39,830 nucleotides of DNA from Nitrospina sp. GTDB lineage: Bacteria > Nitrospinota > Nitrospinia > Nitrospinales > VA-1. The notes under the pieces were generated by a model. That model was given only the letters and a program-made list of their open reading frames with translations, made no database searches and was not told where the DNA came from. The position numbers and the translations under genes were made by a program. Positions 25,257-33,727 of this stretch are shown here, in pieces (the stretch's first letter is position 1; the number at the start of each line of letters is the position of its first letter). The stretch lies in the NCBI GenBank assembly GCA_018702695.1, contig JABIYR010000099.1, forward strand, positions 1 through 39,830, given 5' to 3'.

Positions 25257-25557
25257 AGGAAAATCTCCTCACACATGAATCGAGTTGTTTTTCAGTTTTT
25301 AAAATTCCGCAGTTCCATTCTAAATAGAAAGAGGCCCTGACATAAGTTAAATCAATAGAACAGTGAGATTCCACAGTAATTTTAGCCTGACAAAATAAGC
25401 CGGCCTCTTCACTCCAAACCCACCTTGTTACCTCGATGGGGAATGTCTAAGCATCTGACATCTTAAGCTTTGTCGAGTTTAGCAAAAACCTTACTCTAAA
25501 AAGATCCGTTCCGCCCTGAAATATCGGAACCAACGGCCTCAAGACAAACTGACCATA

Positions 25558-25573
25558 CCACAATATATTGTGG
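25558..25573. repeat. 16-bp perfect palindrome CCACAATATATTGTGG
   Basis: Self-complementary over all 16 bases and located about 25 bp before the extended -10 of smc, so it is placed like an operator. No family of binding proteins is recognised. Confidence 0.45.
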
Positions 25574-25598
25574 ACTGGAATTCTAAGCATACCAATTA

Positions 25599-25607
25599 TG
25601 GTATAAT
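25599..25607 (+). promoter_or_regulatory. Extended -10 promoter of smc
   Basis: TGGTATAAT is a TGn-extended -10 box about 90 bp before the smc ATG. The -10 overlaps the short inverted repeat ATACC/GGTAT (25589-25604). No strong -35 is visible, as is usual for extended -10 promoters. Confidence 0.4.
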
Positions 25608-25696
25608 TTAACTTTACAATCGTCTTTGATTGATATAATCTCCCTGCCAATACATAAGAATTTAAAGATCCGATAATCCCGGGAGCTGAACCGCAT

Positions 25697-28600
25697 ATGT
25701 ACCTGAAAAACTTAGAGTTAGAGGGTTTCAAATCATTTGTTGACCCCACTAACTTGGAATTTAGAAATGGTTTCACAGCCATCGTTGGCCCAAATGGCTG
25801 TGGGAAAAGCAATGTATCCGATGCCATTCGTTGGGTCATCGGTGAGCAGAGGTCCAAAACTCTGCGTAGCGCCCGCATAACTGATCTTATTTTCAATGGT
25901 AGCAGTAGCCGAAAACCGGTGAGCCGAGCTGAAATCTCTCTGACCCTGTCCAATGTCCCGGCGGGAATTAGAATCGCCGGAGTTCCAAACGCTTCCGAAG
26001 ATGTCAAAGTCACCCGCTGTTATCACCGCTCCGGCGAAAGTGAATTTTATATCAACCGGATTCCCTGCCGCTTGAAGGATATCACGGACTTCTTGCTGGA
26101 TGCAGGTATCAGCCCAAAAGTATTGACCATCATTGAGCAGGGCCATATTCAGGACATCATCACTTCCAAACCGGAAGAAAGAAGGATTCTGATTGAAGAA
26201 GCCGCTGGCATCCTGAAATTCAAACAGCGCAAAAATGAAGCCATTCGTAAGCTCGATAGTTCACGCCAGAATTTGGAACGGATAGCCGACATTGTTCAAG
26301 AACTGAGTCGACAGGTTGAATCACTAAAACGTCAGGCCGCCAAGGCAGAACGCTATAAAAACTTTAAATCAGAAATCAAAGAACTATCTTTGAAGCTTTT
26401 CTCCGTTAAAGTTTGCCGCTACCAGCAACAACTGGAAACCATCGAAGCACAGTTTCAGGAGCAGACTCAGAAAAAAACCGAGTGGAGCGCTCGCCACGCC
26501 ACCTTTGAAAACCAAATCACCCAATTCAATGTTCAAATTGAAGAATCGCTGAGCCAATTGAATGAAGCGCGCGAAACCGTTCACCAACTGAAGTCTCAAC
26601 TTGGCAGTAGCGAGCAAAATATCACCTTCAAAAAAGAACAGCAATTAGCCGCAGAAACGGATATTGAGTCTTCCACAGGGGAAATTTCTCGTATGAAAGC
26701 CAGTGTCGAGAATCTGGCGAGTAAAGGCGAAAACGAAAAACAACAGCTCACTACGACCTCGACCGAAATCAACGAGCAAGAAATCCTACTGGATCAGCAT
26801 AAAGCAGATGATGAACAAAAACGAAAAGCGTTGCAAGCCATTCAGGAACAAGTTTCTAATAGCGAAAAAAATGTCCGGAACTTATTTCAACAAGCCGCCC
26901 ACTCTAAAAACCAACTGACCGCTATCGAGACACGGGTTCAAGGTTTAGAAGCTCGTCAGGAAAAATTGAATTCCGAAAAAGCAGAAATTGGCTCCCAATG
27001 CCAAGAAAATCAAGCTGTCTTGGAACAAGCAAAAATTGAGCACCAGAAGAACACAGAAGAATTGGCACGTCTAAAAGAACAACAGACATCTTTAAGGCAG
27101 GAGACCACTCAATTCTCACAACAGCTACAAGCGGAGATAGACAGTCATAGCTCTAAAAAGGAAGACTATTTCAATAAAGCTTCGATGCTGAGTTCGCTAG
27201 AAAAACTGCGCAATCAATTTGAGGGGTTTCACGAGGGCATTAAATCGCTCATGGATAATCCCAATGGCGAGCGGATTCCTGGAATTCGGGACGTGCTGGT
27301 CGATGTTCTACAAACTCAGGCCGAATATGAAGTCGCCATCGAAACGGTCTTGGGCGAAAAACTTCAAAGCGTGATTGTTAATACTTACTCCGACTCAATG
27401 GCGGCCATTGGTTATCTTAAAGATAATCATTCCGGTCGCGGCTTGTTCGTTCCTCTCAATCCAAAGTCAAGCCCTTCCGCGCCACTAAATTTGAATGGCT
27501 CTCAGGGAATCGTCGGCGAAGCCCTCAACTTCATCCAATGCAAAGAAGAATACCGACCCATCATCGAGCTATTGCTCAAAACCGTCGTTATTGCAAAAGA
27601 TATGGATGCGGCTCTGCATCTACATCAGGATGCAAATTTTCTGGGCACTGTCGTCACCTTAAACGGTGAAATGATTGATTCAAACGGGTTCATTACCGGA
27701 GGCTCACAGGAGAATGAATCTTCAAGTCTACTGGCTCGAAATCGTGAAATTGACACACTTCACCTCAGCGTCCAACAACTCAAGCAAGATTTAGATGCCT
27801 CACAGGAAAACATCGACCAAAAAAAACAACGCCTGACAGAACTAGAAGCCCAGCTCATACAATTAGACCAACGAACACTGACGGCCGAGCTTGCCACCCA
27901 AAACAAACTCCGCGACCTAGAGCAATGGAGCAAAGAGGCAGAACGTCTCGAAAGCAGAGGTTCTAAAATAGCGGGAGAGGTCTTGACAGTTGCAACCGAA
28001 AGAGATGAACTGATCGCAAAAAAAACTGGGCTGGATGAGCAATTAGCCTCGGCTGAACAAAATAATATTCAGGAAGAAGAGCTTCTCGCTCGCTACCGAC
28101 AAGAGCTTGAGCAAAGTCGGTTTGACCTTGAGAAAACCTCTTCGGAGATCAGCCGACTTAAAGTTTTAATCGCATCCTTGATCGGTCGGCGCGAAAACAC
28201 ACTCACAGAAATCAAGCGAGTTGAACTTCAGCAACAAAACCTGAAACAGCAAATTGACAGACGTGAAACCGACCGCATTTCCAATCAAAATAAAATCACT
28301 CAATTTTCCAGTGAAATTTCAGCTCTAGAAGAATCTGTTCTCAAACTGTCTCGCGAAAAAGACCAGTGGAGTGAAACAGCCGTTCAGAAAGAGGAGTCCT
28401 TTCGACAGCAGGAAGAAGACTTAAAAAATATGGAGCAGGATACGCGTGAACTGGCTCGTAAAATGCAAGAAATCACCGAAACCCTCTCTCAGATAGAAAT
28501 CAAACGCTCAGAAAATCGTCTGCAAATCGTCCACCTAGAAGAACGTGCCTACGAAGATTTCAATGCCACGCAAGAAGAACTCAAATCAGCCTACGATGAA

Positions 28601-29254
28601 ACCATCAATGAAAATGAAACCGAAGAGCGCGTTAAAGAACTCAAAGAAAAGGTAGGAAAGCTGGGAGAAGTCAACCTCGCGGCACTCTCTGATTTTGAAA
28701 AAACCAATGAACGTTACACGTTTTTGAAAAAACAGCAGGACGACCTAGCAGAGTCTATTGAGCTACTTCACTCAACCATTGAGAAAATCAGCCTCACCAC
28801 CCAACAACGGTTTCTCGACACGTATGAACTGGTCAATCAAAACTTCAAAGAAATATTCGCACGGCTCTTTCAAGGCGGAAAAGCACACCTGACGTTGGTC
28901 GATGAGTCAAACCCTCTCGACTCAGGAATCGATATCGCCGCCAACCCTATGGGCAAAAGTCTGCAAAGCTTATCTCTCATGTCGGGTGGAGAAAAATCCA
29001 TGACCGCCATCGCCCTGATGTTTGCGGTGTTCAAAGTGCGCCCCAGCCCATTCTGTCTGCTTGATGAAGTGGATGCCCCACTTGATGAAGCAAATGTAGT
29101 CCGGTTTCAGGAAATGCTCAAAGAAATGGCCGTGAAGACACAATTCATCATCATCACTCATAATCAAAAAACCATGTCTTTTGCCAATGCGCTTTATGGC
29201 ATCACCATGGAAGAGCAGGGTATCTCGAAAGCCGTTTCGGTGCACTTCAAATAA
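25697..29254 (+). CDS. smc: Chromosome segregation protein SMC
   Basis: A protein of 1185 aa, full length for bacterial SMC. The N-terminal head has Walker A GPNGCGKS (31-38) and continues into RWVIGEQ and the QGHIQDIITSKPEERR segment. Two long coiled coils (about 170-500 and 680-1010) flank a Gly-containing hinge (about 520-665, with GERIPGIRDVL... and NGEMIDSNGFITGGS). The C-terminal head has the ABC signature LSLMSGGEKSMTA and Walker B PFCLLDEVDAPLDEANV. SMC with ScpAB compacts and separates the chromosome; scpA and scpB are not in this window. A GGGAG site lies upstream of the ATG. Confidence 0.97.
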   Translation: MYLKNLELEGFKSFVDPTNLEFRNGFTAIVGPNGCGKSNVSDAIRWVIGEQRSKTLRSARITDLIFNGSSSRKPVSRAEISLTLSNVPAGIRIAGVPNASEDVKVTRCYHRSGESEFYINRIPCRLKDITDFLLDAGISPKVLTIIEQGHIQDIITSKPEERRILIEEAAGILKFKQRKNEAIRKLDSSRQNLERIADIVQELSRQVESLKRQAAKAERYKNFKSEIKELSLKLFSVKVCRYQQQLETIEAQFQEQTQKKTEWSARHATFENQITQFNVQIEESLSQLNEARETVHQLKSQLGSSEQNITFKKEQQLAAETDIESSTGEISRMKASVENLASKGENEKQQLTTTSTEINEQEILLDQHKADDEQKRKALQAIQEQVSNSEKNVRNLFQQAAHSKNQLTAIETRVQGLEARQEKLNSEKAEIGSQCQENQAVLEQAKIEHQKNTEELARLKEQQTSLRQETTQFSQQLQAEIDSHSSKKEDYFNKASMLSSLEKLRNQFEGFHEGIKSLMDNPNGERIPGIRDVLVDVLQTQAEYEVAIETVLGEKLQSVIVNTYSDSMAAIGYLKDNHSGRGLFVPLNPKSSPSAPLNLNGSQGIVGEALNFIQCKEEYRPIIELLLKTVVIAKDMDAALHLHQDANFLGTVVTLNGEMIDSNGFITGGSQENESSSLLARNREIDTLHLSVQQLKQDLDASQENIDQKKQRLTELEAQLIQLDQRTLTAELATQNKLRDLEQWSKEAERLESRGSKIAGEVLTVATERDELIAKKTGLDEQLASAEQNNIQEEELLARYRQELEQSRFDLEKTSSEISRLKVLIASLIGRRENTLTEIKRVELQQQNLKQQIDRRETDRISNQNKITQFSSEISALEESVLKLSREKDQWSETAVQKEESFRQQEEDLKNMEQDTRELARKMQEITETLSQIEIKRSENRLQIVHLEERAYEDFNATQEELKSAYDETINENETEERVKELKEKVGKLGEVNLAALSDFEKTNERYTFLKKQQDDLAESIELLHSTIEKISLTTQQRFLDTYELVNQNFKEIFARLFQGGKAHLTLVDESNPLDSGIDIAANPMGKSLQSLSLMSGGEKSMTAIALMFAVFKVRPSPFCLLDEVDAPLDEANVVRFQEMLKEMAVKTQFIIITHNQKTMSFANALYGITMEEQGISKAVSVHFK

Positions 29255-29330
29255 CCCATCTGTCATTTTTTAAGTAACCTCGCCTTCTAATTTTTAGCCT
29301 ACTACTTTGCTCACAAAGGACAGAATCGAG

Positions 29331-29358
29331 TTGACGTGATACAATGGACGTTTCTAAT
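29331..29358 (+). promoter_or_regulatory. Possible promoter before the LRR gene
   Basis: TTGACG (29331-29336) and TCTAAT (29353-29358) with a 16 bp spacer, about 17 bp before the likely ATG at 29376. The short leader and lack of a Shine-Dalgarno leave this uncertain. Confidence 0.35.
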
Positions 29359-29375
29359 TCAACTTCATTTTGTTT

Positions 29376-30728
29376 ATGCCGGAAGCAAAAGACATCGACG
29401 ATAGCTTAGAGTTTCTGCGCTATTTTGAAAAAAATACCCACAATCCTGACCTAGGCACTCTCATTCAGGAAAAATTGAGTGGCGATAAAAAAGTCCTGAA
29501 CCTTCTAAGCAGTCAATTGGAGGAAGAAGATTTTAAGTCTATTGCCGGTTTTGGCCCACTACAATTTCTTACTTCACTCATTCTCGATCAAACTGGTTTG
29601 AACTCAGGCGGGTTACAACCCCTCAGTGCTTCCGATTGTTTTAGCAATTTGCAAAACCTTTCGTTGGCCAATAACAACCTTGATGATGAAGCAATATTCT
29701 TTCTTTCCAAATGCAAGGCACTCACTTGCCTTCGAAGCTTAAATTTATCCAGCAATGAAATTGGATCTCTGGGAGCAAAAGTTCTTTCTTTAGCAGAAGG
29801 CATGGGAACACTAGAGGAGCTGAACTTCTCCTACAACCGGCTGGAACCATTGGGCATTAAATCGTTTGCCGACTCGCCATTAGCTCGCCAATTGACCGAC
29901 ATTAATCTTCGCGACACTGGCATTTCTGATGATGGTTTAAAATTTTTAGCGCAGACAGCCCCGCTTGAAAAACTTGTCCGCCTCGATCTATCCGACAATG
30001 CTTTATCCGGAGAGGGGATGGAAGCTTTGGCGCGTTCTAAAGCCTTCCCCAATCTAAAAATTTTGATCTTGAATAACAATCACCTTGGAGATGATGGCGT
30101 CTACGCCATGACTGAGTCATCTATGTTTCAGAATTTGGAAACATTGATCATGCATAATAATGGGTTGACCACTGACAGCGCCCTCTCTCTTTCTCGCTCC
30201 AAAACCATCACCCGACTTCTGACTCTCGATCTGAACAATAACGACCTTCGTGCAGAAGGTGTGATCGCTTTAGCAGAATCTGAAAACATGAAAGGCGTCG
30301 AAACGCTGGATCTGGGGGAAAATAAAATCGGGCATGAGGGTGCTAAAGCTCTGGCCCAATCTCCCCATTGCGCCCGCCTAAAATCACTGCGCCTGAACAA
30401 CAACAATATTTCCGATCAAGGCGCTTCGGCTTTGGCTCAATCTACCACTCTGACTCAGTTGGAATCTTTATACCTTGAAAATGAAAACTGGATTCACGCA
30501 CAAGGCATCAAAGCCATTTCTGAATCTAAAAATTTCTCCCACCTGCGCCGTCTGGTTTTGGCCCTAAACGCCATTGGCGATGAAGGGGCTGAATACCTTG
30601 CCAATTCTCACCATCTTGCCAACCTGCATTTTTTAAATGTGGCCGGAAACAAACTCAGCCCAAAAGGTGAAGACGCCCTGCAAAAATCCACCGCTCTGAC
30701 TCATCTTAAAATTCTGGAAATTGTTTGA
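29376..30728 (+). CDS. Leucine-rich-repeat protein, RNase-inhibitor/GALA-like repeats
   Basis: A protein of 450 aa from the ATG at 29376 (a TTG two codons earlier is possible). After a ~60-residue N-terminal helix region come about thirteen LRRs of 25-27 residues, for example L-x-x-L-x-L-N-x-N-x-I followed by G-A-x-A-L-A-x-S. The repeated GAKALAQS, GASALAQS, GVIALAES and GMEALARS segments resemble GALA-type LRRs. There is no signal peptide, membrane segment or F-box, so it is a cytoplasmic protein-binding solenoid; the partner is unknown. Each repeat ends in a solvent-exposed Asn ladder. Confidence 0.85.
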   Translation: MPEAKDIDDSLEFLRYFEKNTHNPDLGTLIQEKLSGDKKVLNLLSSQLEEEDFKSIAGFGPLQFLTSLILDQTGLNSGGLQPLSASDCFSNLQNLSLANNNLDDEAIFFLSKCKALTCLRSLNLSSNEIGSLGAKVLSLAEGMGTLEELNFSYNRLEPLGIKSFADSPLARQLTDINLRDTGISDDGLKFLAQTAPLEKLVRLDLSDNALSGEGMEALARSKAFPNLKILILNNNHLGDDGVYAMTESSMFQNLETLIMHNNGLTTDSALSLSRSKTITRLLTLDLNNNDLRAEGVIALAESENMKGVETLDLGENKIGHEGAKALAQSPHCARLKSLRLNNNNISDQGASALAQSTTLTQLESLYLENENWIHAQGIKAISESKNFSHLRRLVLALNAIGDEGAEYLANSHHLANLHFLNVAGNKLSPKGEDALQKSTALTHLKILEIV

Positions 30729-30813
30729 CCCTCGCCCTTCTTACCCTACCCAAATATCCAAGACTCACTAATATCCGGCATGGCGATATATCGTATTTTC
30801 CCCTGTCTGCCAG

Positions 30814-30841
30814 TTGATTTTTTAGTCCCCAATGATATAAT
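30814..30841 (+). promoter_or_regulatory. Sigma70-like promoter before the GGDEF-PilZ gene
   Basis: TTGATT (30814-30819) and consensus TATAAT (30836-30841) with a 16 bp spacer, 45 bp before the ATG. A 12-base near-repeat CCAATGATRTAA occurs at 30829-30840, overlapping the -10, and again at 30852-30863 around the expected start of transcription. Confidence 0.55.
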
Positions 30842-30885
30842 TACATAGAATCCAATGATGTAAACCTTACCATATAAGCCTAACC

Positions 30886-32076
30886 ATGGATGACTTGCGA
30901 CAAACTATCATAGACTCTTTAACTACTTGTACACTGGATAATTCTGATTTTCTGGAAACAGTTCGGGGTCTGGTTGAAGATGAAGGAGAGAAGACGTATT
31001 CCATCTTACTCAACATATTGACCCACCTTGAGTTCAATGATGAAGATGCCAAAACAAATTGGAATCGCATCCTCCAACACCAAGCCACAATGGAAAAAAA
31101 ACTTGAGAGGCCCGTCAAGTTGATAACCACCATATGCGACTATTTTAGCGAGGTTGCAATAAACCTGCACAATCCAACAATGATTGAATTGCAGGTACTA
31201 GAGGAAACTAGAAAAGTTTCTCGCACAGACGCTCTGACCGGGCTATTCAACCGACGCTTCTTTGATGAATCCTTGGAAGGAGAAATCAATCGCGCCATCA
31301 GGTATGAGGGACATTTTTCGCTGATATTTTTCGATCTCGATAATTTTAAAATATTAAACGATACGCAAGGTCACTTAGCAGGAGACTTAACACTGAAAAG
31401 AGTGGCCGAGGTCATGATATTAGAAAAAAGAACCGAGGATATTGCCTGCCGATATGGAGGAGAAGAACTGGTTCTCGTTCTTCCTGAAACCCAAAAATTC
31501 AATGCACTGGTTATTGCAGAACGAGTCAGGAAAAATCTCGAAACAATGGAACTTGAGTTTGAAGGAAATTCTTTTAGAGTCACTTTAAGCGGAGGTGTTG
31601 CTTCCTTTCCCACCGATGCACAAGACGCAAAATCATTGATCCGTGCCGCTGATATTGCGCTTTATCAAGCGAAGGAAAGTGGTAAAAACAAAATCATTCT
31701 GCACACTCAAGATAAACGCTATTATTTAAGAATCGATTTTTCCAGCAAAGTTCAGATTCACGAAATCGATCCAGAAAGCAAACACATCACAGCTCAGGGA
31801 AAGAATTTCAGCAATTCTGGATTATTGTTCGAAAGCCCTGTCGCCATTGCAATCGGCACGCAAATACGAATACAAATTTCCGATCAGAATATAGATACGC
31901 CAATCATCGTAGTGGCTCATGTTGTGCGGGTCGAACAATTTAGTGACCATTATGATATCGGTGTTTCATTTCTGGAGATTGATGATACGGAGGGAAGCGA
32001 GGTCGCCATGACCTTGGCAAAGAATCTTGGAATTCCCACCCATCAAATTCACCTCAAAGCAAACCTGGCAAGTTAA
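30886..32076 (+). CDS. GGDEF-PilZ protein (diguanylate cyclase with c-di-GMP receptor domain)
   Basis: A protein of 396 aa. Residues 1-105 are a helical region without recognised sensor motifs. The GGDEF domain (about 112-240) has DALTGLFNRR, FFDLDNFKILND, an I-site RTED (182-185) and active site GGEEL (191-195), in which the last Phe is replaced by Leu. The C-terminal ~125 residues look like a PilZ domain (RIDFSSKV, then NFSNSGLLFES and the VVRVEQFSDHYDIGVSFL strands). So it may make and also sense c-di-GMP. Its stop overlaps that of the convergent methyltransferase gene. Confidence 0.82.
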   Translation: MDDLRQTIIDSLTTCTLDNSDFLETVRGLVEDEGEKTYSILLNILTHLEFNDEDAKTNWNRILQHQATMEKKLERPVKLITTICDYFSEVAINLHNPTMIELQVLEETRKVSRTDALTGLFNRRFFDESLEGEINRAIRYEGHFSLIFFDLDNFKILNDTQGHLAGDLTLKRVAEVMILEKRTEDIACRYGGEELVLVLPETQKFNALVIAERVRKNLETMELEFEGNSFRVTLSGGVASFPTDAQDAKSLIRAADIALYQAKESGKNKIILHTQDKRYYLRIDFSSKVQIHEIDPESKHITAQGKNFSNSGLLFESPVAIAIGTQIRIQISDQNIDTPIIVVAHVVRVEQFSDHYDIGVSFLEIDDTEGSEVAMTLAKNLGIPTHQIHLKANLAS

Positions 32077-32882
32077 GGTCGCATCGCCAGCAAATTAAAA
32101 GTGTTTTGCGTTCGCAATATTCGGTTTGCCAACCAAGCATGGATGCCAAAACGTCGGGCGCAATATTTTTCTGTCTTCACAATTTCCAAACCCTCAGCCT
32201 TTAGAATTGTATGCACCCGGTTCGGGTCGATACCCCCAAACTGACGCTGATAGTCGGAGTGGTGATACTCATCATCCAGCACAGGAATATTGCGTCTCTT
32301 CATCTCAGAGCGGTATAGTTTTTCATCCAGCCAAGATAAGGCCCGGTGCAGAGCAAATCGGAACGGCGACTGAACGTCTTGTTTGAGCGGTTCAAAGAAC
32401 ACCAGCAATTTCTGTCCAGAAGTCAGCCTTGCACAAATCATTCTCAATACGGCTTCATAATCGAAAAGGTGATGTAAAATTGCCGATAGCACAACCACTT
32501 CAAATTCATCTTGGTTCTGCGAGAGAAATTCCTCCACATCCCCCACAATCAATTCGGCCTGAGGTTTCAATTTGACTGGCAGAGAATCTTCAAACGCCGC
32601 AATCATTTCCTGCGATAGGTCCAAACCGGTTAAGCAATAACCGCGTGATAAAAAACCCAAAGAAAGATAACCCGTTCCACAACCCAGGTCTAAAATTTTA
32701 GCTTCGGGCTTGAGAGTTTGGCAAACCGCGTTGAGGGTTTTTTCCAGAATAGATTTTTGAAAAAAATTAGTCTGCTCGGGATGACGGGAAAGGTAGTGTC
32801 GGTTCTCCAGAGCATGCACCCGGCGATTTTCTTCTAACACCTTTTCTTTGCTGGCAAGAGGTGGCATTGTTGATTCCATCAA
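32073..32882 (-). CDS. SAM-dependent methyltransferase (class I)
   Basis: A protein of 269 aa with the SAM-binding motif I ILDLGCGTGYLSLGF, motif II-like LTGLDLSQEMI and VVVLSAILHHLFD. The ~70-residue N-terminus and a C-terminal region rich in Arg/His lie outside the core. It is the last gene of the six-gene envelope operon; the start overlaps the preceding radical SAM stop by 4 bp (ATGA), implying coupling. The substrate is probably a sugar, lipid or small metabolite made by the operon, but nothing in the sequence fixes it. Confidence 0.85.
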   Translation of the reverse strand: MMESTMPPLASKEKVLEENRRVHALENRHYLSRHPEQTNFFQKSILEKTLNAVCQTLKPEAKILDLGCGTGYLSLGFLSRGYCLTGLDLSQEMIAAFEDSLPVKLKPQAELIVGDVEEFLSQNQDEFEVVVLSAILHHLFDYEAVLRMICARLTSGQKLLVFFEPLKQDVQSPFRFALHRALSWLDEKLYRSEMKRRNIPVLDDEYHHSDYQRQFGGIDPNRVHTILKAEGLEIVKTEKYCARRFGIHAWLANRILRTQNTFNLLAMRP

Positions 32883-33727
32883 AGAACGACTTCTTCAAAA
32901 AAGAAACGTTTTCTTGTTTTCGATGTTTGGCATTCGTTGCAGTTAATACAAACATCCGGGTAGTCGCCTTTTTGATGCTGGTCACGCAATCTTGCAATCT
33001 CTTGACCTTGCCATAAGTCTTGAACATTATCTTGGCAGGCAGACCCCAACTTCAAAGTAGCATTATAATCGACACAACAGGGAATCACCGTGCCATCCCA
33101 TAACACCACAAGTTTGCCATAGTCTTTGCCAAAAGGTTCTGGGCAGGGTTCTTCTCTGGGGCTTTGAATCAGTTTGGGCTGGGTTCGAACATGGTCCACA
33201 ATTGTTTCCCACTGGGTAATATAAGAATCCACATCATCTTGAGTTTCTTCTTCGACGGTGAACACCACCCCCATACTCAGCTCCGGTCGGCGTTTTTCTT
33301 TTTCGCTTTTAAGCTTGAGAATATTTTGGGTGATTTTTTCAAGCTCCACACCTCGGATGCGCTTAAAAGTTTCTGCAGACCCATCAATCGAAAAACGAAT
33401 GACATTCAAAGGGCTATCAATAATCTTGCCAATCATCTTATCGGTCAACAGAGTCGCATTGGTATTCATCACGATAACTTTGATTCCCGCCGCATGGGCA
33501 TAATCAAACATTTTAAAGATATCTTTGTGTAAGAGCGGCTCGCCCCAATTATGCATGCAAAGATGTTCCAAGCCGGGGCAATCATCAATCACTTTTTTGA
33601 ATAAGTCGAGATCCATGAATCCTTCAGCTCGCGTCATGCCATCTGTCACAAAACAAAACGTGCATCGTAAGTTACAAGTATTGGTCGGTTCAATTATCAA
33701 AGAGGTCAGCGGTTTGATCTGCATCAC
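32879..33727 (-). CDS. Radical SAM protein with SPASM-type C-terminus (second of two)
   Basis: A protein of 282 aa. The [4Fe-4S]-SAM motif is C18-x3-C22-x2-C25 (NTCNLRCTFCFVTDG). A GEPLLH SAM-binding block and an FSIDGSAETFKRIRG strand follow. The C-terminal part has further cysteines (VIPCCVDYNATLKLG...VCINCNECQ), which is a SPASM-like auxiliary cluster region. It resembles rSAM/SPASM proteins found in glycan loci rather than peptide-maturase systems: no precursor peptide is seen nearby. Both ends overlap the neighbours by 4 bp. Confidence 0.88.
   Translation of the reverse strand: MMQIKPLTSLIIEPTNTCNLRCTFCFVTDGMTRAEGFMDLDLFKKVIDDCPGLEHLCMHNWGEPLLHKDIFKMFDYAHAAGIKVIVMNTNATLLTDKMIGKIIDSPLNVIRFSIDGSAETFKRIRGVELEKITQNILKLKSEKEKRRPELSMGVVFTVEEETQDDVDSYITQWETIVDHVRTQPKLIQSPREEPCPEPFGKDYGKLVVLWDGTVIPCCVDYNATLKLGSACQDNVQDLWQGQEIARLRDQHQKGDYPDVCINCNECQTSKTRKRFFFEEVVL

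Larger units (their letters stand above)
25257..25696. other. 440-bp non-coding region between arsC-like gene and smc
   Basis: No supported gene is visible in this divergent intergenic stretch. It holds an 8-bp inverted repeat AAGAGGCC (25329-25336) / GGCCTCTT (25402-25409) enclosing two copies of a CCTGACA-ATAAG-like sequence, a perfect 16-bp palindrome at 25558-25573, and two TATAAT boxes before smc (25602-25607, 25634-25639). A minus-strand frame running from here into smc is a shadow. Confidence 0.6.

Noticed and set aside
25447-26013. 188-codon minus-strand frame overlapping the start of smc
   Set aside because: It runs antisense through the conserved SMC Walker A region, has no ribosome site and no recognisable domain, and its codon use mirrors the smc frame; it is a shadow.
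32073-32076. Functional meaning of the shared TTAA stop of the convergent genes
   Set aside because: The four bases serve as the stop on both strands, which is neat, but it is a simple consequence of compact convergent genes.
32879-33727. Ribosomally made peptide (RiPP) maturase
   Set aside because: No small precursor gene, protease or peptide transporter is near; context is glycosyltransferase, WbqC and SDR genes.
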